This document shows, piece by piece, positions 1-4,689 of a stretch of 5,910 bases of DNA; positions within the stretch are counted from its first letter, which is position 1; every line of letters starts with the position of its first letter. Source of the stretch: an uncultured Thermomicrobia bacterium. Its GTDB lineage: Bacteria; Chloroflexota; Chloroflexia; Thermomicrobiales; JALYUS01. The notes under the pieces are model-generated. The model searched no databases. It was given only the letters and a program-made list of their open reading frames with translations, and was not told where the DNA came from. The DNA lies in assembly GCA_937968015.1 (NCBI GenBank), contig CALBSO010000098.1:1-5910 (forward strand), written 5' to 3'. A program made the translations under genes and the position numbers.

Positions 1-1
1 G

Positions 2-70
2 CGAAGGAGTGTATCGAGTATTCAGTCATGCTTCACCGCGATTGCGGAAGACCCTGACTCATACGGCTAA
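2..70 (+). other. Possible tail of a plus-strand gene entering from the left (uncertain)
   Basis: The first 70 bases hold a plus-strand frame open from base 2 to a TAA at 68-70, and another frame (from base 3) stays open to a TGA at 111-113. Neither gives a C-terminus I recognise, and neither has a plus-strand U-tract terminator behind it. If a real plus-strand gene ends here, it converges on the minus-strand unit that ends at 139. The minus strand carries nothing convincing. This is listed only to say what the window edge holds. Confidence 0.15.
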
Positions 71-74
71 GTCC

Positions 75-110
75 AAAAATGAGAGCGCCTCGGCGATACC
101 GAGGCGCTCT
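75..110 (-). terminator. Strong intrinsic terminator for the XRE/unknown-protein unit
   Basis: A perfect 12-bp inverted repeat has arms AGAGCGCCTCGG (82-93) and CCGAGGCGCTCT (99-110) around a 5-base loop. Read on the minus strand, the stem is followed by CATTTTTGG, the U-tract expected of a rho-independent terminator. It lies 28 bases past the TAA of the 139-960 gene, so it closes that transcription unit. On the plus strand no T-run follows, so it should work mainly in one direction. Confidence 0.85.
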
Positions 111-138
111 TGAAGCTGATGAACTGAGCGAAGTAGAT

Positions 139-960
139 TTATGGGCGCGCTGCTTCAAAGATGCCTGCGCGCATCGCTACGAAACAGACGCGCCATTCCT
201 CCATATGACCTGCCGGCACTCCCCGGTCTATTTGGCGCATTGTGCGCTCCAAAGTATAGACGTGTGTGCTGGCAACCGCCTCCTTATCGAGCACTTCAAG
301 CATCATTGGATGCATTGCCTGATAGCGCCCGTAGCCGGTGAATCGCTCAGGATCTTCTCCCTCGAGTACACGGAGATTTTCCGCGAATTCTCGGTGCTGT
401 GAAACCTCCTTGATTCTCCGGTAGAACGGATTGTCGTTGGCATGGTAGCCGAAGATGACACGGCCCAAGCGCACCCAGTCTTCGATTTCAGCCCATCGGG
501 CGTCGTCGTACCGAATGCCACTCTTGCGCATCCACGTAGCGTCAATCCACTCCCGTGGGATAAGCTTGACGTCGGTGGGCGCCATGGCCGTCATGTATAG
601 CGTCGTGAGCTCGTAGGTAGGGGCAATGAGTCGCGGATCGAGGTCCTTGTTCACGATGATGAGGTCGGCATGATTGCCCTTGCGCCCAGCGGGGATGATT
701 GAGGAGGCGTATTGCTCTCCCCATTCCTCGAACGATCCGAGCAGAGGCTTCACTCGCCAGCGATCTAATGCATCGCGAAGAAGCCATTCCTCGGGCGTGT
801 AGCGCGGTGGGGGCCAAAAGAGCCGTAGAGCGGCTGAAGCGGCTGGGAGGAAGAGGGTGCTGTAGAGTGCATGGCTAACGCGCCGTAAGATCAAAGGATC
901 TGTTCCTCGCGTACGGCCGCTTTGCGGAGCACAACCTTTCTTCATAGGGCGGTAAGACAT
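139..960 (-). CDS. Protein of unknown function (273 aa), partner of an XRE regulator
   Basis: I do not recognise a family. The start at 960 is chosen because GGAGG (971-975) lies 10 bases upstream. An in-frame ATG at 990, ten residues longer, also has a fair GAGG site and cannot be excluded. The N-terminus is basic and Cys-containing (residues 1-30). A hydrophobic stretch follows at about 31-49 and ends in WPPP; it is short for a membrane helix. The remainder (50-273) is a soluble-looking domain rich in Trp, Arg, Asp and Glu. Notable patches are HADLIIVNKDLDPR (98-110), IPREWIDATW (134-143), YDDARWAEIEDW (151-162) and GYHANDNPFYRR (171-182). No HExxH, Walker, PIN or RelE signature is visible. 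The gene sits 68 bases behind the XRE gene at 1029-1628, with no promoter I can see between them, and a terminator follows, so the two probably form one mRNA. A regulated effector or toxin-like role is inference from this layout only. Confidence 0.75.
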   Translation of the reverse strand: MSYRPMKKGCAPQSGRTRGTDPLILRRVSHALYSTLFLPAASAALRLFWPPPRYTPEEWLLRDALDRWRVKPLLGSFEEWGEQYASSIIPAGRKGNHADLIIVNKDLDPRLIAPTYELTTLYMTAMAPTDVKLIPREWIDATWMRKSGIRYDDARWAEIEDWVRLGRVIFGYHANDNPFYRRIKEVSQHREFAENLRVLEGEDPERFTGYGRYQAMHPMMLEVLDKEAVASTHVYTLERTMRQIDRGVPAGHMEEWRVCFVAMRAGIFEAARP

Positions 961-1028
961 GCTACTACAACCTCCATTTCTTGCTCCCATACGCTCTTCC
1001 CTCGTTTGGCGGAGGTGGAAGTCAGTAT

Positions 1029-1628
1029 CTACACCGCCTCCGAACCGAACCGAAAGGTCCGACGATAGCGACTTCGTTGTGATGCAGAGCGCCCCACCTG
1101 GGTGCCGTTAGGCCGTGAGAGGTTAGTAGTACCAGAAGGCAAGGGCGCCGCATTCACGTTGCGTGAGCGTCCATCATCAACCATCCCACGGGCGACAGCT
1201 AAACGAAGAGACTTCGACTGCGGATTGAATCCGCGCAGTGTGGCGGGGACCGCTTGAGCTGCCTCAACCTCTCGAACAGCCTTCTGTACGGCTTGAGTTA
1301 GAAGGTGGAGCGTACGTCGCGTGCCATCCTGCACAAGGTACTCCGAAAGAGGGATCAGCCCTGCTGAAATGAGCAACTCGTCCGTCTCGTCGGCGCTGAG
1401 ATCCCAAGATTTGGCCCAGTCAAGCAGTAGTGGTCGCGGGGGGATATTTTGCTGGCCATTTTCATGACGCGAAAGAACGGACGAGTTGCACCCTATTGCT
1501 ACCGCCCACTCCTCCTGCGTTTTCCTGTGATCGTCCCGCAAGGTCTTCAAGGTACGTGCGAAACATTCAGGTGAGCCAATCGCGTCAGGGACTAGTGCTG
1601 TCTTGAGAAGCCAAGCACGCCGAGACAT
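1029..1628 (-). CDS. XRE-family (Cro/CI-type) helix-turn-helix regulator, 199 aa
   Basis: A DNA-binding regulator. Residues about 24-93 form an XRE helix-turn-helix: a first helix FARTLKTLRDD, then the turn region TQEEWAVAIGCNSSVLSRHENG (about 37-58) with the typical SxLSRxENG end, then the closing helices LLLDWAKSWDLSADETDELL and SAGLIPL. Residues 100-130 form a helical linker (LHLLTQAVQKAVREVEAAQAV). The last ~70 residues are Ser/Arg/Asn-rich and low in complexity, with no recognisable ligand or peptidase domain. The ATG at 1628 has an ideal GGAGG (1635-1639) 6 bases upstream. It is first in a two-gene unit with the unknown protein at 139-960. An extended -10 promoter and an inverted repeat lie about 120-150 bases upstream, which fits autoregulation (inference). 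The start and HTH call are secure; what it controls is unknown. Confidence 0.88.
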   Translation of the reverse strand: MSRRAWLLKTALVPDAIGSPECFARTLKTLRDDHRKTQEEWAVAIGCNSSVLSRHENGQQNIPPRPLLLDWAKSWDLSADETDELLISAGLIPLSEYLVQDGTRRTLHLLTQAVQKAVREVEAAQAVPATLRGFNPQSKSLRLAVARGMVDDGRSRNVNAAPLPSGTTNLSRPNGTQVGRSASQRSRYRRTFRFGSEAV

Positions 1629-1748
1629 AGAAATCCTCCTACTTAATAATCCGAGCGCGCGGGGAAACTGACAGAGTTCGTGTCCTCCTACGAATGAGCG
1701 AACGCGCGCTAGGGCAACCGAGTGATGCGAAGCTGCAGCATCAAGGCT

Positions 1749-1779
1749 AATATAGCATACGAATTGCTAAAAAAGCAAT
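1749..1779 (-). promoter_or_regulatory. Promoter with overlapping inverted repeat, upstream of the XRE gene
   Basis: On the minus strand, TTGCTT (1773-1778) and TATATT (1749-1754) are separated by 18 bases. TATATT is preceded by TGC, making an extended -10. The start of transcription would be near 1742, giving a leader of about 114 bases to the ATG at 1628. The -35 is embedded in a perfect inverted repeat ATTGCT-N5-AGCAAT (1763-1779), a size and position typical of an XRE repressor operator. That the downstream XRE protein binds it is inference. Confidence 0.55.
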
Positions 1780-1916
1780 ACTGCGGCGCGAGAATGAAAA
1801 GCTTATCATGATTCGTCCAACGCATGTAGACGTTTTGAATAGCTGGGATGCACCTTCCACACATTGCACTTGACTCAGTGATCCTTGCTGTTGAAAGCGA
1901 AATGGGATGCCGTTCT

Positions 1917-1947
1917 GTCAGAAACGATGATAGACATCGTTCTTGAC
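1917..1947. repeat. Imperfect 13-bp inverted repeat (operator- or hairpin-like)
   Basis: The left arm is 1917-1929 and the right arm 1935-1947, with a 5-base spacer ATAGA. The inner seven bases (AACGATG / CATCGTT) and the outer four (GTCA / TGAC) are perfect, with two mismatches between them: 11 of 13 positions pair. No T-run follows on either strand, so it is not a standard intrinsic terminator. It lies about 120 bases past the stop of the 2068-2532 XRE gene. Either a dyad operator or an mRNA 3'-end hairpin would fit. Confidence 0.5.
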
Positions 1948-2067
1948 GGCCAGTACGATGATCCTGATGTATGCTCTCAGCCTACTCGATTTATGTCCGA
2001 ATAACAATCAATGTGCTATCAAAGCATACCTCTGGGTGTCCAAGTTCCCTCACTATCGGCAATGTCT

Positions 2068-2532
2068 TCACGATATGTCGTCTCCACGATTGGATTTGTC
2101 TCTCTCCATTGCTCTGCGATTCTGCTGATAGGTACGTTGATAGTCACGGGTATATGCGCTTCCTTTAGGAGTTTTCTTCCACTTCGCGACATTCTGCCGG
2201 ACACGCTCTGGATGGGTTCGCTTCCATTGCCGCGACGCTTCATTCTGCTGGCTGCGCAGTTGCTCTTTCCTTGCCTCCGCTTCAGGAGAAAGCGCCTCCG
2301 GCCCTGCGATAGGTTCTGCCCACCCAATGACACGAGATGCGTAAAACACTATGGTTTCCGTGGTTACAGATGCGCCTTCCGTTTTCTCCAATTTGGAGAT
2401 GTTTGATTGTGCTGTACCGAGTCTTCGTGCGATGTCTGCTTGAGTCACGATGGGATCAGCCATCTTGCGAAGACTCGATAGTTCGCGAACGAGTTCGATC
2501 GCTTCCGTGTGAAATATATTTTCCTTGCCCAT
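2068..2532 (-). CDS. XRE-type HTH protein with long basic C-terminal tail, 154 aa
   Basis: Probably a DNA-binding regulator. Residues about 27-70 are a helix-turn-helix: VTQADIARRLGTAQSNISKLEK (29-50) carries the QxxIAxxLGxxQSxISxLE pattern of XRE/Cro domains, followed by TETIVFYASRVIGW. The second half (about 81-145) is highly charged. It contains RQWKRTHPERVRQNVAKWKK and YTRDYQRTYQQNRR, a Trp/Tyr-Arg-Lys repeat of the kind seen flanking HNH nuclease domains in phage proteins, but no HNH motif follows. The only in-frame start near the HTH besides 2532 is ATG 24 (2463). An in-frame TAG lies three codons above 2532, and no Shine-Dalgarno precedes either ATG. Translation may therefore depend on a leader frame (see the 2445-2639 entry) or on the mRNA structure. 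GC content is lower than in the toxin-antitoxin genes to the right. Confidence 0.8.
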   Translation of the reverse strand: MGKENIFHTEAIELVRELSSLRKMADPIVTQADIARRLGTAQSNISKLEKTEGASVTTETIVFYASRVIGWAEPIAGPEALSPEAEARKEQLRSQQNEASRQWKRTHPERVRQNVAKWKKTPKGSAYTRDYQRTYQQNRRAMERDKSNRGDDIS

Positions 2533-2639
2533 ACGTTGCTAGTCAAAGGAACGACCGTACCAATACCGACAGGGCCATTAGTGTCGCCGCCAGACCAGTC
2601 GTTTTCCCGGTCCGTAATCGCCCTCATTCCACGTCCCAT
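2445..2639 (-). CDS. Possible small leader ORF overlapping the start of the XRE gene, 64 aa
   Basis: The ATG at 2637-2639 has a good ribosome-binding site, GAGAGGTGG (2644-2652), about 7 bases upstream, whereas the XRE start at 2532 has none. The frame runs in a different phase and ends at a TGA (2445-2447) inside the XRE gene. Residues 1-38, before the overlap, look like ordinary protein (RAITDRENDWSGGDTN, then GPVGIGTVVPLTSN); after that it is the XRE gene read out of frame. It could be a translated leader peptide coupling ribosomes to the XRE start, the remnant of an older gene, or chance. No family recognised. Confidence 0.3.
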   Translation of the reverse strand: MGRGMRAITDRENDWSGGDTNGPVGIGTVVPLTSNVWARKIYFTRKRSNSFANYRVFARWLIPS

Positions 2640-2655
2640 TCCGCCACCTCTCGGG

Positions 2656-2694
2656 TATTGAAATATTGTGTGATCCTTACCGAACCATTCAATA
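2656..2694. repeat. Inverted heptamer TATTGAA...TTCAATA in the XRE leader
   Basis: TATTGAA (2656-2662) and TTCAATA (2688-2694) are exact inverted copies 25 bases apart, and TATTG recurs directly at 2664-2668. In the minus-strand transcript this could form a 7-bp hairpin ending a few bases before the GAGAGGTGG ribosome-binding site at 2644-2652, or it could serve as paired operator half-sites. No experiment or known motif supports either reading. Confidence 0.3.
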
Positions 2695-2720
2695 TATATA
2701 ACTTATCGGAATATAGTACG

Positions 2721-2750
2721 ATTGTACCACGGGAAGGAGGGGGATGACAA
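2721..2750 (-). promoter_or_regulatory. Promoter for the 2068-2532 XRE unit
   Basis: On the minus strand, TTGTCA (2745-2750) and TACAAT (2721-2726) are separated by 18 bases, close to the sigma-70/sigma-A consensus. Transcription should begin near 2714. The leader would be about 75 bases to the small ORF at 2639 and about 182 bases to the XRE ATG at 2532. Confidence 0.5.
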
Positions 2751-2997
2751 TCCGGTGACGGCGAGAATCGGCAACGAGACGCCCAAGGTGAACTCGGTCG
2801 TATCAGTGAGGGGTTTCCACATCGCGGCGAAGCGTTTTTGGCGGTCCAGATTGCCGGTACAAGGGAGATCGGGCAGGCGAAAGGCTCGATCACGATGATT
2901 GAGTTCGGCGGGATAGGAAGGGCCGAGAGGAGATATTGCTAGCGTCGCGCAATATTCTTTTTACGACATTACGTAGTTGCGTACGGAAGGGGAGGGG
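2751..2997. other. About 250 bases without a confident gene; composition boundary
   Basis: This lies between the XRE unit's promoter and the end of vapC. The only frame with any signal is a plus-strand GTG frame at 2755-2898 (47 codons before a TGA), behind a purine-rich GGGAAGGAGGGGG at 2731-2743. Its product is Arg-rich and unlike any family I know, so I do not call it a gene. A short hairpin with a T-run ends the stretch on the plus strand (2932-2962). The sequence changes from the less GC-rich left part to the GC-rich right part here. Confidence 0.4.
2932..2962 (+). terminator. Weak terminator-like hairpin on the plus strand
   Basis: ATATTGC (2933-2939) and GCAATAT (2949-2955) are exact inverted copies around a 9-base loop. 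A G-U pair can be added outside, and TCTTTTTA follows on the plus strand. The stem is short and AT-rich, so termination would be weak. No sure plus-strand gene precedes it. On the minus strand, where vapC ends at 2998, it lacks a T-run. Confidence 0.3.
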
Positions 2998-3408
2998 TCA
3001 CGGCTCCTCGCGCGTCACGCTCGCGATCTTGTCGTAATCGCGGTCGAAGCTGACTACCACCGCATCCTTCGTCTGTTCGACCTGCACCGCCAGGAGCGCA
3101 TCCACGAAATCCAGGTTCGTCGTCGCGTAGATGTCCAACGCCCGGATGTAGGTCCCCTTTGCCCGCAGCCGCATCCCCTTGAGATTGAGCGTCGCCACGA
3201 GACGGTCCCGGATCTCGGCGCGCGGGGCGTTGTAGAGCACCTTCGAAGAGAGGACGTGAACCACCTCGGCAAGTACCGCCTCCGTGATCGTCGCTGCGAT
3301 CTCGCCCGTCTCTACCTGCTGCAGGAACGCGTAGGCGCGTGCGCTCTGGTCGGGATGATCGCGGGTGAGGTAGCGCAGGATGACGTTGGCGTCGAGGAAG
3401 CGCAGCAT
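2998..3408 (-). CDS. vapC: VapC-type toxin, PIN-domain ribonuclease, 136 aa
   Basis: A type II toxin of the PIN family, known as Mg2+/Mn2+-dependent RNases that cut tRNA or rRNA when their antitoxin is lost. The whole 136-aa length is one PIN domain. It opens with LDANVILRYL (Asp6, the first metal ligand), has an acidic residue in ITEAVLAEVV (Glu43/Glu48), then LDFVDALLA (Asp100 and Asp103) and ends with VVSFDRDYDKI (Asp122/Asp124). All four acidic positions expected of an active enzyme are present, so the toxin looks intact. The ATG at 3406-3408 follows the vapB stop by two bases, and GGAGGG (3421-3426) inside vapB supplies the ribosome-binding site at a slightly long 12-base spacing, so translation is coupled to the antitoxin. 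The reading frame continues open upstream to 3843, but that part is vapB read out of phase. Target RNA cannot be told from sequence. Confidence 0.93.
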   Translation of the reverse strand: MLRFLDANVILRYLTRDHPDQSARAYAFLQQVETGEIAATITEAVLAEVVHVLSSKVLYNAPRAEIRDRLVATLNLKGMRLRAKGTYIRALDIYATTNLDFVDALLAVQVEQTKDAVVVSFDRDYDKIASVTREEP

Positions 3409-3410
3409 CG

Positions 3411-3671
3411 CTAGCGCAGTCCCTCCTTGTAGCGGGTCGCCCGCTCGTCGCGCACGATCTCTTTGATCTCCGCGTCGGTCCTCGGCTCCGCCAAGGCCGG
3501 GATGGACCGGTAGCCATCGGCGAGGGTGGCGTGGGCGGGGCGGACGCGCACTTCCCCATCCTCGATGCGGAAGGCAACGGTATCCCCTTCCTGCAACTTG
3601 AGGGCGCGGCGAATATCGGCGGGCAGGGTGACCTGCCCTTTGCGGGTGACAACGCCGAGATGTCCAGTCAT
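3411..3671 (-). CDS. vapB: VapB-type antitoxin with AbrB/SpoVT swapped-hairpin DNA-binding domain, 86 aa
   Basis: The antitoxin of the vapBC pair. Residues about 3-46 are an AbrB/MazE-fold domain with the diagnostic VVTRKGQVTLPADIRRALKL followed by GDTVAFRIEDGEVRVRP. Residues 47-86 form the acidic/basic tail that in this family wraps the PIN toxin. Known VapB proteins bind their own promoter, more tightly with VapC. I start it at 3671 because GAGG lies 8 bases before that ATG and the product then begins where AbrB antitoxins usually do. An in-frame ATG at 3707 would add 12 residues, has no Shine-Dalgarno, and would be almost leaderless from the promoter at 3718-3747. The stop is two bases before vapC. 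High GC and C/G-ending codons match its neighbours. Confidence 0.92.
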   Translation of the reverse strand: MTGHLGVVTRKGQVTLPADIRRALKLQEGDTVAFRIEDGEVRVRPAHATLADGYRSIPALAEPRTDAEIKEIVRDERATRYKEGLR

Positions 3672-3703
3672 GGTGGTGACCTCGCGATAGGTAGTACTTC
3701 CAT

Positions 3704-3847
3704 TCATACGTAGGACAATTGTAGCAAGGTAGGATTAGTCTTGTCAAGGGCCGGGGTTGCGGCGCGAGATGGCGACGGTAGGGCGTGGGTAGAGCAGGCG
3801 CAGCGGTCGGTGGCGGACCAGTCGTCGGGGATGGGCAGCGCATGCAT
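3704..3847 (-). CDS. Doubtful 47-aa small ORF overlapping the vapB promoter
   Basis: The ATG at 3845-3847 follows a purine-rich GGGGGGAGAGG, with GAGG about 9 bases before the ATG, and codons end mostly in C or G for the first 35 residues. The product starts MHALPIPDDWSATD and is Ala/Pro/Ser/Thr-rich with two close Cys residues. It is not a family I can name. The frame covers the vapB -35 and -10 and ends at 3704, beside the vapB upstream ATG. Two other ATGs nearby (3852-3854, 3841-3843) open competing frames. It may be a real short gene behind the 3901-4104 gene, a fragment of a longer gene, or noise. Confidence 0.25.
   Translation of the reverse strand: MHALPIPDDWSATDRCACSTHALPSPSRAATPALDKTNPTLLQLSYV
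3718..3747 (-). promoter_or_regulatory. vapBC promoter, near-consensus
   Basis: On the minus strand a perfect TTGACA (3742-3747) and TACAAT (3718-3723) are separated by 18 bases. Transcription would begin near 3711, giving a leader of about 40 bases to the preferred vapB start at 3671. The -10 overlaps the 8-bp palindrome ACAATTGT (3715-3722), a candidate operator for the AbrB-fold antitoxin. Confidence 0.7.
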
Positions 3848-3900
3848 CGGGCATCACCTCTCCCCCCGTTCTTACCCCAACATCTCCCCCTACGTCAGTA

Positions 3901-4104
3901 TCAGAGTCCTTGTGGCCGCGGTAATCCCAAGCGGGATACGGCACCCCGGACGCGCCCAAGCACCGGATGACTCGTTTGCAGCAGGACCGCACCTGCGGCG
4001 AGATAGCGCGCTAAGGCGGTGAGCTCGTCTGCCGTAAACGTCAGCGTCGTGCCCTGCTTTTGTTTGGGTGCCGTCTGCCGCTGTTTTTTTCTCCTACCGA
4101 TCAT
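3901..4104 (-). CDS. Small basic protein of unknown function, 67 aa
   Basis: No family recognised. The product has a strongly basic, Gln/Lys/Arg-rich N-terminal arm (residues 1-18: IGRRKKQRQ and PKQKQG), then TLTFTADELTALARYLAAGAVLLQ (about 20-43), which reads as a beta strand plus one amphipathic helix, and a basic C-terminus SHPVLGRVRGAVSRLGLPRPQGL. Such a layout fits a small nucleic-acid-binding protein, but that is only inference. The start at 4104 is preferred because the strong promoter at 4116-4144 would initiate near 4109, downstream of the alternative ATG at 4113. Neither start has a Shine-Dalgarno, so a nearly leaderless mRNA is implied. The gene lies between the higBA operon and vapBC and has its own promoter, with no visible terminator after it. 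Confidence 0.6.
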   Translation of the reverse strand: MIGRRKKQRQTAPKQKQGTTLTFTADELTALARYLAAGAVLLQTSHPVLGRVRGAVSRLGLPRPQGL

Positions 4105-4115
4105 ACTATTCATTT

Positions 4116-4144
4116 ACTATATATTGCCAGATTGATATTGTCAA
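4116..4144 (-). promoter_or_regulatory. Near-consensus promoter for the 67-aa small protein
   Basis: On the minus strand a perfect TTGACA (4139-4144) and TATAGT (4116-4121) are separated by the ideal 17 bases, with an AT-rich run through the -10. CAATAT occurs twice directly within the promoter. The expected initiation site is only about 5 bases before the ATG at 4104. Confidence 0.7.
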
Positions 4145-4311
4145 ACGACGGCGGCGACCGCTGCGGCGGCTCCTGGCAAACCCTGCTGCTGCCCGACCAC
4201 GGTGTCCTGGGGCGCCACCCGTTTTTTGTCCGGTGTGTGTATGTCTGCATCCACGTTGCAACTGTTTTCCGCCCGGATCTTGCAAACGTACAGTGGAAGG
4301 TCCTGCGCACA
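4141..4311 (-). pseudogene. In-frame open extension behind the 93-aa gene's UAG stop
   Basis: After the TAG stop of the 4312-4593 gene the same frame stays open for 56 codons and ends at a TGA inside the next promoter's TTGACA. The translated stretch looks protein-like in its first 45 residues (LPLYVCKIRAENS, then NVDADIHTPDKKRVAPQD) and then becomes Ala-rich. DLPLYVCKIR resembles the GLPVYVIPVR at the end of the upstream protein, as if its last strand had been duplicated and drifted. No ribosome-binding site precedes any start within it. It could be a decayed tail, a read-through extension, or coincidence in GC-rich DNA. Confidence 0.25.
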
Positions 4312-4593
4312 CTATCGCCGTGCCGCCTGGATGCGGCCAATCGGTCGAACCGGGATCACGTACACCGGCAGTCCTTCCTCGACTTGCATGGCGATCAACC
4401 GGTCGATGATCAGATCAGTCACCGCGTCGGTATCGGGCACGTCCACCGTGGCCGTGAGGTAGGTCCCGATTGGATCCTCCCCCTGCTCGACGGCGAAGGT
4501 CGCCTCCGGATAGCGGGCCACAATCATCGCTTGCAGTTCCGCGACCGCGTGCGCGATGCGTGGATCGTTTCGGTTTTGATCGTCGCTCATCAT
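4312..4593 (-). CDS. Conserved hypothetical protein, 93 aa
   Basis: It reads like a compact alpha/beta protein that I believe I have seen as an uncharacterised family in Chloroflexota-type genomes; I cannot name it and no function is known to me. A first helix (PRIAHAVAELQAMIVARYP, 11-29) leads to a strand ATFAVEQGEDP (31-41), then YLTATVDVPDTDAV (45-58), a helix TDLIIDRLIAMQVEEG (59-74) and a last strand LPVYVIPVRP (75-84). The acidic EDP and DTD positions and the final YVIPVRP look like the conserved points. The start at 4593 has GGGGAGGTG at 4601-4609, a 9-base spacing from GGAGG; MetMet at the start allows 4590 as an alternative. It is separated by 96 bases from the Cys/His-rich gene upstream and probably shares its transcript with higBA. 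It ends at a TAG behind which the frame stays open to 4141. Confidence 0.82.
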   Translation of the reverse strand: MMSDDQNRNDPRIAHAVAELQAMIVARYPEATFAVEQGEDPIGTYLTATVDVPDTDAVTDLIIDRLIAMQVEEGLPVYVIPVRPIGRIQAARR

Positions 4594-4689
4594 TCTTGCT
4601 CACCTCCCCGACTGCCTTCGCAAGCAGACGGGCCAGCGCTTCATCGGGGACCGGCAGAGCCGATGCCCCGCGCACTGCCGATGGGGGGA

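Larger units (their letters stand above)
1629..2067. other. 439-base stretch without a supported gene
   Basis: No reading frame here has a credible ribosome-binding site plus protein-like composition. The open frames on the plus strand from 1943 onward run into the antisense of the XRE gene at 2068-2532. The stretch holds the leader and promoter of the 1029-1628 gene, an AT-rich 6-bp inverted repeat at 1763-1779, a longer imperfect inverted repeat at 1917-1947, and a direct repeat ACGATGAT at 1924-1931 and 1955-1962. It is less GC-rich than the right half of the window (row 1981-2040 has 25 G/C in 60). Confidence 0.6.

Noticed and set aside
2019..2333. 104-aa minus-strand frame overlapping the second XRE gene
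   Set aside because: Its main part is the XRE gene's basic tail read out of phase; the XRE frame has a recognisable domain.
2969..3652. 227-aa minus-strand open frame across vapB and vapC
   Set aside because: Out-of-phase copy of the two genes, very rich in Arg/Gly/Pro/Ala, typical of a GC-rich shadow.
2970..3714. TACGTAG found on both sides of vapBC (2971-2977 and 3707-3713), as if target-site direct repeats
   Set aside because: Only seven bases match and the flanks differ; a chance match of this size is likely, and no transposase or terminal inverted repeats accompany it.
3409..3843. 281-aa reading frame that would extend the PIN toxin upstream
   Set aside because: The extra N-terminus is vapB read out of phase, Pro/Arg-rich and unlike PIN proteins; the toxin begins at 3408.
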